This document shows, piece by piece, positions 1 to 11,600 of a DNA stretch of 64,000 nt (positions within the stretch are counted from its first letter, which is position 1; the number at the start of each line of letters is the position of its first letter). The translations under genes were made by a program, and so were the position numbers. This DNA comes from Bathymodiolus brooksi (taxonomy: Eukaryota > Mollusca > Bivalvia > Mytilida > Modiolidae): NCBI GenBank assembly GCA_963680875.1, contig OY804585.1, positions 24,095,686 through 24,159,685 on the forward strand, written 5' to 3'. The notes under the pieces are model-generated. The model had not been told where the DNA came from and searched no databases. It was given only the letters and a program-made list of their open reading frames with translations.

Positions 1-1914
1 TAGTGACCACCTCTATTAAGTACAGTCAAACCTGCTTTAGTGACCACCTCTATTAAGTTACAGTCAAACCTGCTTTAGTGACCACCTCTATTAAGTTACA
101 GTCAAACCTGCATTAGTGACCACCTCTATTAAGTTAGTCAAACCTGCATTAGTGACCACCTCTATTAAGTTACAGTCAAACCTGCTTTAGTGACCACCTC
201 TATTAAGTACAGTAAAACCTTCTTTAGTGACCACCTCTATTAAGTACAGTCAAACCTGCTTTAGTGACCACCTCTATTAAGTTAGTCAAACCTGCTTTAG
301 TGACCACCTCTATTAAGTTACAGTAAAACCTGCTTTAGTGACCACCTCTATTAAGTACAGTCAAACCTTCTTTAGTGACCACCTCTATTAAGTACAGTAA
401 AACCTACTTTAGTGACTACCTCTATTAAGTTACAGTCAAACCTGCTTTAGTGATCACCTCTATTAAGTACAGTCAAACCTTCTTTAGTGACCACCTCTAT
501 TAAGTTACAGTCAAACCTGCATTAGTGACCACCTCTATTAAGTTAGTCAAACCTGCTTTAGTGACCACCTCTATTAAGTATAGTCAAACCTGCTTTAGTG
601 ACCACCTCTATTAAGTACAGTCAAACCTGCTTTAGTGACCACCTCTATTAAGCTACAGTAAAACCTGCTTTAGTGACCACCTCTATTAAGTTAGTCAAAC
701 CTTCTTTAGTGACCACCTCTATTAAGTACAGTCAAACCTGCTTTAGTGACCACCTCTATTAAGTACAGTCAAACCTGCTATAGTGACCACCTCTATTAAG
801 TTACAGTCAAACCTGCTTTAGTGACCACCTCTATTAAGTTACAGTCAAACCTTCTTTAGTGACCACCTCTATTAAGTACAGTCAAACCTGCATTAGTGAC
901 CACCTCTATTAAGTTACAGTAAAACCTACTTTAATGACCACCTCTATTAAGTACAGTCAAACCTGCTTTAGTGACCACCTCTATTAAGTACAGTCAAACC
1001 TACTTTAGTGACCACCTCTATTAAGTTACAGTAAAACCTACTTTAATGATCACCTCTATTAAGTACAGTCAAACCTGCTTTAGTGACCACCTCTATTAAG
1101 TACAGTCAAACCTGCTTTAGTGACCACCTCTATTAAGTACAGTCAAACCTGCTTTAGTGACCACCTCTATTAAGTTAGTCAAACCTGCTTTAGTGACCAC
1201 CTCTATTAAGTTACAGTCAAACCTGCTTTAGTGACCACCTCTATTAAGTTACAGTCAAACCTGCTTAAGTGACCACTTCTATTAAGTTATAGTCAAACCT
1301 GCTTTAGTGACCACCTCTATTAAGTTAGTCAAACCTACTTTAGTGACCACCTCTATTAAGTACAGTCAAACCTGCTTTAGTGACCACCTCTATTAAGTAC
1401 AGTAAAACCTGCTTTAGTGACCACCTCTATTAAGTTACAGTCAAACCTGCTTTAGTGACCACCTCTATTAAGTACAGTCAAACCTGCTGTAGTGACCACC
1501 TCTATTAAGTTACAGGCAAACCTACTTTAGTGACCACCTCTATTAAGTAGTCAAACCTACTTTAATGACCACCTTTATTAAGTTACAGTAAAACCTACTT
1601 TAGTGACCACCTCTATTAAGTACAGTCAAACCTGCTTTAGTGACCACCTCTATTAAGTACAGTCAAACCTGCTTTAGTGACCACCTCTATTAAGTTAGTC
1701 AAACCTGCTTTAGTGACCACCTCTATTAAGTACAGTCAAACCTACTTTAGTGACCACCTCTATTAAGTACAGTCAAACCTACTTTAGTGACCACCTCTAT
1801 TAAGTACAGTCAAACCTACTTTAGTGACCACCTCTATTAAGTTACAGTCAAACCTGCTTTAGTGACCACCTCTATTAAGTACAGTCAAACCTGCTTTAGT
1901 GACCACCTCAATTA
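1..1914. repeat. Minisatellite 1, 37-39-bp unit, about 50 copies
   Basis: Tandem units of TAGTGACCACCTCTATTAAG plus (T)TA(CA)GTCAAACCTGCTTT. Length variants of 37, 38 and 39 bp arise from TTAGTC, TACAGTC and TTACAGTC. The array begins before the window and ends at about 1914 with degenerate units to about 2050. The ACAGTCAAACCTG core equals the terminal sequence of the small MITEs at 2737-2907 and 19730-19906. Confidence 0.95.
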
Positions 1915-2156
1915 AGCAACAACTTGTATCATGCTACCTTAATTTTAATTTATCTTCACAGTGCATTTCAGATTAAACCTGTATTTAGCAACCACCTGTC
2001 TTATGTGAGTGTAACCCTATTTCAATGTTCCTTTGGAAGGTAACATAAGACAGAAATTATATTATATATCTGTCATTTAATGTGTTTCTTACAAATAAAC
2101 TATTCATTTTAAATTGTAAGAAATATGAAAGATCACTGAAGCATTTTTACGTTTGG

Positions 2157-2421
2157 GTTTATGAGTTACGGTGTTTAATGCCAATTTCAACAATATTTTA
2201 GCTATATCGTGGTGGTCAGTTTCATTGGTGGAGGAAACCAGAGTACCCGGAGAAAACCACTGATCTGTCATAAGTAACTGACAAACTTTATCACATAATG
2301 TTGTATCCAGTACACAGCACCACGAGCAGTATTCGAACTCATAACTGTAGTGGTGATAGGCACTGATTGCACAGGTAGTTGTAAACCCAACTACCTTACG
2401 ATCACGACTATGAGGGCCTGG
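2157..2421 (-). mobile_element. SINE family A copy
   Basis: Near full-length tRNA-derived SINE. On the minus strand it reads from a GGCC(G)TC...CGTGATCGTAAGGTAGTTGG box-A-like start, through a GAGTTCGAAT box B, to the 3' domain ending in TTAAACACCGTAACTC. It lies in the flank of minisatellite 1. Confidence 0.8.
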
Positions 2422-2562
2422 CATTTTAGAGGACTTCTAATGATTTAATACATTAGTAACTTTATTACATTATTTCCAATGTAGGAAATCTTTGTTAATT
2501 TAACCTGTGTAAACAAAACACATGTCTATCACTCATATACATATTTTATAATGATAACATAC

Positions 2563-2658
2563 CTTGGCTAAACATCTTTTATATAGATTATATTTGAAGT
2601 GATGGAGGCTATGATAGGCTCCTATATAATTTGATGCCAGTTTTCCAACTAGATATTC
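2563..2658 (-). CDS. QSER1/PRR12: QSER1/PRR12-like exon 11 (last exon in window)
   Basis: TTTTTCAG acceptor, GTATGTT donor, 32 whole codons: [18 protein letters not shown] and [14 protein letters not shown]. The H-x-L-H-H-x-K-Y-x-L-Y-x-x-C pattern fits the C-terminal part of the QSER1/PRR12 family. No further exon is visible between here and position 1, most of which is minisatellite, so the stop codon must lie outside. Confidence 0.75.
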
Positions 2659-5600
2659 CTGAAAAATAACAATCAATACATGTGCTTTAAAATTTGAAAA
2701 TGAACAGTCAAAAGGTAAAAGTTGACAATACATATACAGTTAAACCTGTATATAAAGGTCACCCAAGGGAACCTGAAAATGTGGCCTTTCTGAGCAGTTG
2801 CCCTTAATATAAAGGTTAAAATTGTATACATTAATGGGAACAATGAGACTGTCCTTAATAGACAACAATTTGCTATATAGAGTTGCCCTTTAAGGCAGGT
2901 TTGACTGTATCTGATGTTGTTGGTGATCAAATTATCAGAGGGGGAGGGATGGGTCCCCTTAACCGGTTTAACCCCAGCACATTTTTGTGCCTGTCCCAAG
3001 ACATGACCTGCCTTTCCAATGCCATATAAAATGGTCTTTTTGTGTTCAATGGTTCAAATCTTAGAAAAGACAATGACATAAGCAGATGGAAGTCTAGATC
3101 TTGGGTGTAGAGAATCACAAGAGTTAAAGCCAATAATGGGATAAAACCACCCCCTTTTAAAATTAGATTTCCTTCAAACTGATAGAAACAAACATTGACC
3201 AATTCATCCCTATTTTTGTTTGTAATTCATAAAATAACAGGCAATACCCTTCTACAAAGAAAAAGTGGACTTGATAAGGACAATTTATCATCTCAGTTCA
3301 TCTGAAATCTGGCCTGATAAAAAGGGTGGCCATTGGTGGTAGTGATCCTATAAGAACGGGGACTAATAATTGTCTTATCATTTAATACTAATGTGTTGTA
3401 GCAAGCTAAAATCTAAATATGAGAGAAGACGTTACAACTACAAGTGTGTGAAAATTAACATGTCAAATACAGTTAGAAACTAGGTCAATTTACGATGATT
3501 AACAAACATTATAAGTATTTTCATATGTTAAATAAATTATTTATAATCCTGAGAAAATTATATTTTGGCTTTGACTCAGATCTTCTATTAATTCTTGTAT
3601 TTGGAAGATTTTTTTCTTAAAAAACATCCTGCTGAACTGTGCTGTCAGGAACTTTTTTCTCAATTAATATACCTTAAGCTTAGTCAAAGAATTCTCACTA
3701 CACACTGTACTGCATTGTGATGGATCTATGCTAAAGATATTTTATTTAGAAGTTAACCAAATCATACTCACCACACTACCTTGCTTAGCTGCCTTGTCAG
3801 GGATTTCTTCTAAAGTTATTCCATCATAAGGCTGGCCAAATAAATGGACTGATTTAATGGCAGTTTGTGTAGCATTTTCAGTTGCCTGAAACAAAGTAAC
3901 GGAACAATCATGATACTGAAATATTACAGTATTTAGCAGCTGAGAATACAATTAAATATCATATTATTGTATCATCTTGGTTACTTATTGGTTGAGAGAG
4001 TGAGAAAATAATTATTGTTAAATGCCAGTCAGGTATAAAAAACTAGAACTGTGAGTGACCTCACTGAGTGATACCCCCCGCTTGCAATACTATGATGTTC
4101 AAACTTTGGAATACAGGTATATTAGCAAGTTACCTATGAAAAATGAACGGATATGGAGTTATGTCAAGGAGACAACATCCCATCTCCAAAATAAACTAAC
4201 CAAGAACATACATCTATGGGTCACCACAAGTACACGACCCCCCTTTTCGTGAAAGTATAAGTTGAATTATCTCCCCTTCTAAATTTTAGACAGCAACGGT
4301 ATTCCTTCATGCACATCTGCAGGTAGTGTACTACAACTGTGTAAAGTTTCATAAAAATTCAATAAGCAGCTTAGTAGGAGTTGCGCTTACAAGGTACATG
4401 AATGGACGGACGGACGACGGACAGGGTGATTCCTATATACCCCCCTAAACTTTGTTTGCGGGGGTATAAAAATTCTTCTAAATGGTGTTTGAATAAATCT
4501 ACTATATTTGTATTTTCATAATGTGATGTCAGACACAATGATGGTGGTATTTGTAAGATTACTCCACCCATGTTTTGTTTCCTTGTTGATAACCCAGGAA
4601 TAACATTTCACACACCAAATAACATCAGAATGACAAAGTTGCTCAGATTTAGAGTTTATCAAAGGAAGAAAAGAGTACCTCTCAACTGCAGGCTAGGGTC
4701 TGTTTCCCATCATTTTAGGGTATAAATTATGCTCATTGTTGAAGATCCTACTGTGGCTGTGAAATGTAGAACAGCTATAAAAGCACTTTTCTTTAACTTT
4801 AATTTGCATTTAAAGTGTAATGTCTTTTCTTACTAGGATACATTATGTGATAAAGTTTGTCAGTGACTTGCGGCAGGTCAGTGGTTTTCTCCAGGTACTC
4901 CAGTTTCCTCCATCAATAAAACTGACCACCACGATATAACTGAAATATTGTTGAAATTGGCGTAAAATACCATAACCCCTTTTCTTACTAATTAATCTGA
5001 CAGAACAATTTTGTATCTAATTTCTGTTGAAAATTCTAATCATTCCAATTCTATATGTGAAGTAATTACTTGTTGATGAATGGTTAGATGCAGGTCTTTT
5101 AATAAGGGGTGGTACCAGGTACTTTTACCCACCTAAAATGGTCTTTGGTACCTCCTGATTTTAAAGAGTGTTGTACAAGATATTCATGAAAATTATTCAA
5201 ATTTTAATAAAAAGGTACCGCCTGTAAATTGTGAAGTACTGGTGCACTTGAAAAATATTGAAAGTTCTGTATATGGTATATTAAATCATATATCAATTTA
5301 ACCTATATACTATCATTCCAATTAAGACTTAAGAAATAAATCATGGAAGCCAGAATGTGTTGGGAGTTTTAACATGGGTTGGTGGATAAAATTTACTAAT
5401 ATCCGCCAACCCATGTTAAAATTCAAAACAAATTCTGGCTTCCATGATTTATTTTGATTCTGATATGTCTAAGAGTAGAAATATGGTAGTATACTTTGAT
5501 TGGAAGACGGTAATTTATATTTACGTTTGTGGAAAATGTCGCACACAATTTATGTTGCCAATGGAAAAGTCAGTCACATTCACCGGCACATGTGTGAATG

Positions 5601-8600
5601 AGATTATATCATCGATAAATCGCTCGTTTGTCTACAAAGCGAAAGAAAGACGTCATGTTAGAATCAAAGATAATACCTGACACATGGTTTTCAGGTTTGG
5701 TCTATCTACCTCTCGAATGTGTGGTCTTACTTCAGCAGTTTTCTGAAAATAAAATTTATACAATTAGTAACAGATGTGATTCTTCAATGGAAGACATGTG
5801 TGGCCTGTCACACCAATTCATTCAATGGAAGACATGTGTGCCCTGTCACACCAATTCATTCAATGGAAGACATGTGTGGCCTGTCACACCAATTCATTCA
5901 ATGGAAGACATGTGTGGCCTGTCAAAGCAATTCAATTAATGGAAGACATGTGTGGCCTGTCAAAGCAATTCATTCAATGGAAGACATGTGTGGCCTGTCA
6001 CACCAATTCATTCAATGGAAGACATGTGTGGCCTGTCAGAGTAATTCATTCAATGGAAGACATGTGTGGCCTGTCACAGTAATTCATTCAATGGAAGACA
6101 TGTGTGGCCTGTCACACCAATTCATTCAATGGAAGACATGTGTGGCCTGTCAAAGCAATTCATTCAATGGAAGACATGTGTGGCCTGTCAAAGCAATTCA
6201 TTCAAGGGAAGACATGTGTGGCCTGTCAAAGCAATTCATTCAATGGAAGACATGTGTGGCCTGTCACAACAATTCATTCAATGGAAGACATGTGTGGCCT
6301 GTCACAGCAATTCATTCAATGGAAGACATGTGTGGCCTGTCAAAGCAATTCATTCAATGGAAGACATGTGTGGCCTGTCAAAGCAATTCATTCAATGGAA
6401 GACATGTGTGGCCGGTCACAACAATTCATTCAATGGAAGACATGTGTGACCTGTCACAGCAATTCATTCAATGGAAGACATGTGTGGCCTGTCAAAGCAA
6501 TTCATTCAATGGAAGACATGTGTGGCCTGTCAAAGCAATTCATTCAATGGAAGACATGTGTGGCCGGTCACAACAATTCATTCAATGGAAGACATGTGTG
6601 ACCTGTCACAGCAATTCATTCAATGGAAGACATGTGTGGCCTGTCAAAGCAATTCATTCAATGGAAGACATGTGTGGCCTGTCAAAGCAATTCATTCAAT
6701 GGAAGACATGTGTGGCCTGTCAAAGCAATTCATTCAATGGAAGACATGTGTGGCCTGTCAAAGCAATTCATTCAATGGAAGACATGTGTGGCCTGTCAAA
6801 GCAATTCATTCAATGGAAGACATGTGTGGCCTGTCAAAGCAATTCATTCAATGGAAGACATGTGTGGCCTGTCAATGCAATTCATTTAATGGAAGACATG
6901 TGTGGCCTGTCACAGTAATTCATTCAATGGAAGACATGTGTGGCCTGTCAATGCAATTCATTCAATGGAAGACATGTGTGGCCTGTCACAGTAATTCATT
7001 CAATGGAAGACATGTGTGGCCTGTCAAAGCAATGCATTCAATGGAAGGGGTGTGTGGACTGTCACAGCAATGCAAGACATGTGTGCCCTGTCACAACAGT
7101 GGAAGACATGTGTGGCCTGTCAAAGCAATTCATTCAATGGAAGACATGTGGCCTGTCACAGTAATTCATTCAATGGAAGACATGTGTGGCCTGTCACAGT
7201 AATTCATTCAATGGAAGACATGTGTGGCCTGTCAAAGCAATTCATTCAATGGAAGACATGTGTGGCCTGTCAAAGTAATTCATTCAATGGAAGACATGTG
7301 TGGCCTTGTCAAAGCAATGCATTCAATGGAAGGCATGTGTGGACTGTCACAGCAATGCAAGACATGTGTGCCCTGTCACAACAGTGGAAGACATGTGTGG
7401 CCTGTCAAAGCAATTCATTCAATGGAAGACATGTGTGGCCTGTCACAGTAATTCATTCAATAGAAGACATGTGTGGCCTGTCACAGTAATTCATTCAATG
7501 GAAGGCATGTGTGGACTGTCACAGCAATGGAAGACATGTATGGCCTGTCAAAGCAATTCATTCAAGGGAAGATGTGTGTGGTCTGTCAAAAGCAATGCAA
7601 GACATGTGTGCCCTATCACAACAGTTGAAGACATCTGTGGCCTGTCACAGTAATTCATTCAATGGAAGACATGTGTGGCCTGCCACAGCAATTCATACAA
7701 TGAAAGGCATGTGTGGACTGTCACAGCAATAGAAGACATTTGTGGCCTGTCACAGTAATTCATTCAATGGAAGAAATGTGTGGCCTGTCACAGCAATTCA
7801 TTCAATGGAAGGAATGTGTGGCCTGTCACAACAGTGGAAGACATTTGTGGCCTGTCAAAGCATTTCAATCAATGGAAGACATGTGTGGCCTGTCACAGCA
7901 ATTCATTCAATGGAAGACATTTGTGGCCTGTCACAGCAATTCATTCAATGGAAGACATGTGTGGCCTGCCACAGCAATTCATTCAATGGAAGACATGTGT
8001 GGCCTGTCACAGTAATTCATTCAATGGAAGACATGTGTGGCCTGTCACAGAAATTCATTCAATGGAAGACATGTGTGGCCTGTCACAACAGTGGAAGACA
8101 TGTGTGGCCTGTCACAGTAATTCATTCAATGGAAGGCATGCATGGCCTGTCACAGTAATTCATTCAATGGAAGGCATGCGTGGCCTGTCACAGTAATTCA
8201 TTCAATGGAAGACATTTGTGGCCTGTCACAGTAATTCATTCAATGGAAGGCATGTGTGGCCTGTCACAGTAATTCATTCAATGGAAGACATGTGTGGCCT
8301 ATCGAAACAATTCATTCAATGGAAGGCATGTGTGGCCTGTCACAGTAATTCATTCAATAGAAGACATGTGTGGCCTGTTACAGTAATTCATTCAATGGAA
8401 GGCATGTGTGGACTGTCACAGCAATGGAAGACATGTATGGCCTGTCAAAGCAATTCATTCAAGGGAAGATGTGTGTGGTCTGTCAAAAGCAATGCAAGAC
8501 ATGTGTGCCCTATCACAACAGTTGAAGACATCTGTGGCCTGTCACAGTAATTCATTCAATGGAAGACATGTGTGGCCTGCCACAGCAATTCATACAATGA

Positions 8601-11600
8601 AAGGCATGTGTGGACTGTCACAGCAATAGAAGACATTTGTGGCCTGTCACAGTAATTCATTCAATGGAAGAAATGTGTGGCCTGTCACAGCAATTCATTC
8701 AATGGAAGGAATGTGTGGCCTGTCACAACAGTGGAAGACATTTGTGGCCTGTCAAAGCATTTCAATCAATGGAAGACATGTGTGGCCTGTCACAGCAATT
8801 CATTCAATGGAAGACATTTGTGGCCTGTCACAGCAATTCATTCAATGGAAGACATGTGTGGCCTGCCACAGCAATTCATTCAATGGAAGACATGTGTGGC
8901 CTGTCACAGTAATTCATTCAATGGAAGACATGTGTGGCCTGTCACAGAAATTCATTCAATGGAAGACATGTGTGGCCTGTCACAACAGTGGAAGACATGT
9001 GTGGCCTGTCACAGTAATTCATTCAATGGAAGGCATGCATGGCCTGTCACAGTAATTCATTCAATGGAAGGCATGCGTGGCCTGTCACAGTAATTCATTC
9101 AATGGAAGACATTTGTGGCCTGTCACAGTAATTCATTCAATGGAAGGCATGTGTGGCCTGTCACAGTAATTCATTCAATGGAAGACATGTGTGGCCTATC
9201 GAAACAATTCATTCAATGGAAGGCATGTGTGGCCTGTCACAGTAATTCATTCAATAGAAGACATTTGTGGCCTGTTACAGTAATTCATTCAATGGAAGGC
9301 ATGTGTGGCCTGTCACAGTAATTCATTCAATGGAAGACATGTGTGGCCTGTCACAGTAATTCATTCAATGGAAGACATGTGTGGCCTGTCACAACAGTGG
9401 AAGACATTTGTGGCCTGTCACAGTAATTCATTCAATGGAAGGCATGTGTGGCCTGTCAAAGTAATTCATTCAATGGAAGACATTTCTGGCCTGTCACAGT
9501 AATTCATTCAATGGAAGGCATGTGTGGCCTGTCACAGTAATTCATTCAATGGAAGACATGTGTGGCCTGTCAAAGCAATTCATTCAATGGAAGGCATGTG
9601 TGGCCTGTCACAGTAATTCATTCAATGGAAGACATTTGTGGCCTGCCACAGTAATGCATTCAATGGAAGGCATGTGTGGCCTGTCACAGCAATTCATTCA
9701 ATGGAAGGCGTGTGTGGACTGTCACAGTAATAGAAGACATGTGTGGCCTGTCACAGTAATTCATTCAATGGAAGGTACATGTGGCCTGTCAAAGCAATTC
9801 ATTCAATGGAAGACATGTGTGGCCTGTCACAGCAATTCATTCAATGGAAGGCATGTGTGGCCTGCCACAGAAATTCATTCAATGGATGTCATGTCATTGT
9901 TTTATTCGATTGTATAAATGCAGAGCTACTTTAAATTTTGCAACCATCTATAATTCATAAAAATTAAAAATTCTTTCAAAGTAAGATTATTTTGAAAGAG
10001 CACCTGTCTGAATGCTGATAAAAACAAAAAAAAGGTCACGCTAAACCCTAAGAAAAACATCATATACCTCAGACATAGGTGACCATAACCAATTTAGGCT
10101 TTTCTGTTTAGGGTCTTTGGTGTTATTGCTTGGTTGGTTTATGGTGTTTAACGCCACTTTCAACATTACAGTTATATCGTGGTGGTCAGTTTTATTGTTG
10201 GAAGAAACGGGAGTAACCGGAGAAAACCATTGACCTGCCGCAAGTCACTGACAAACTTTATCACATAATGTTGTATCGAGTACACCCCACCATGAACGGG
10301 GTTTGAACTCACAACTTAAGTGGTGATAGGCACTGATCACACAGGTAGTTGTATCCAACTACCATACGATCACGACCACGACGGCCCCTTTAATTAATTG
10401 GCTTACCAATCTTTTGACTTTGAAGGTTATTCCAGAAACGTGTTGTACTCCCTAAAATAGATATCTATGTTTTTATTATTTATATTGTTTTATCAGCTTA
10501 CCTTAAAGTCTATTTTCCACCTGACTTTGCTATTTATTTCCAGCAGTTTCTTAGAGATAACAGCATCAATCATATTTAATGGTTTTAGATAGAAATCTTC
10601 TGAAATAAACAAAAATATGCCTCTGTAAGAACTTCAACTAATGTAAAAAGTTCATGATGAACAAATCATAGATTATTACTCTCATTAAATAAGTGTACGG
10701 CATCAGTGGCGTAATGTCTAGCATGCTCGGCTCTAGTGCGGTAGATCGTGGATTCGAACTAAGATCAGGTCAAAGCAAAGACTATAATATTGGTATTTGT
10801 TGCTTCTCTACTAATCACGCAGGAGAAAGAGCAAAGACTGGTTGTCTCTGAATCAGGTAAATGTGTCTGAGTAGGGTGACATGTCTATCTGCAGACTTTC
10901 GTTTCAGAGTGTTGGTCTAGCATAAAGTGGACATCATCATCATCTCATTGAAAATTAACTTGTTCTCACCATAATATATCTGAAAAATAGCTGAGTTTGC
11001 ATTAAACAGCAATCAGTCACTCACTCACTTAATCAAGTGTAAAATACTACCACTCAACAGCAGACTAGGGACTGTCTCACACTAATTCTAGGGTATGAGT
11101 TATGCTCATAATTGAAGATCCAACTGTGAAATGTAGAATGTAGAACAGCACTAAATGTGCTGTTCTATTACTTTAATTGTGTGTAAGTGTAGAGTTGGAT
11201 AGTGTTTTATGTTCATTTGCATCCATATCCTTTCTTACTAATTACAATGAGGAAATCAATATTTGTAGGTCATAGTGGCAATATTTTATAAAAAAAAACA
11301 AACAAACAAACAAACAAAAAAAACAAAGCAAAAAAAACATTAAGATATCAAATCTTTTCCAGGTGGTGATGTTGCATATTGTTAAAACAATTATAATATG
11401 TAGGTCACAGACATCTACTTTTAAATTTAACATGTAAAATCACAAAATGACAAAATAATTAATTATAGGTCATAGTAATTGCCTAATGAATTAGTGAGTG
11501 ATTGTTGTTTAACGCCAACTCAGCAATTTTTCAGCTTTATCATGGCGAGAACAAGTTAATTTTCAATGAATTGGCTAATGAAAAACAACAAATCAACAAA

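Noticed and set aside
5719..9934. Long plus-strand open frames in the 38-bp array as a novel Cys/Trp-rich protein gene
   Set aside because: All frames arise from the repeat itself, stop where the AGTAA variant occurs, and have no non-repeat domain, start context or splice structure. Kept only as a finding to test.
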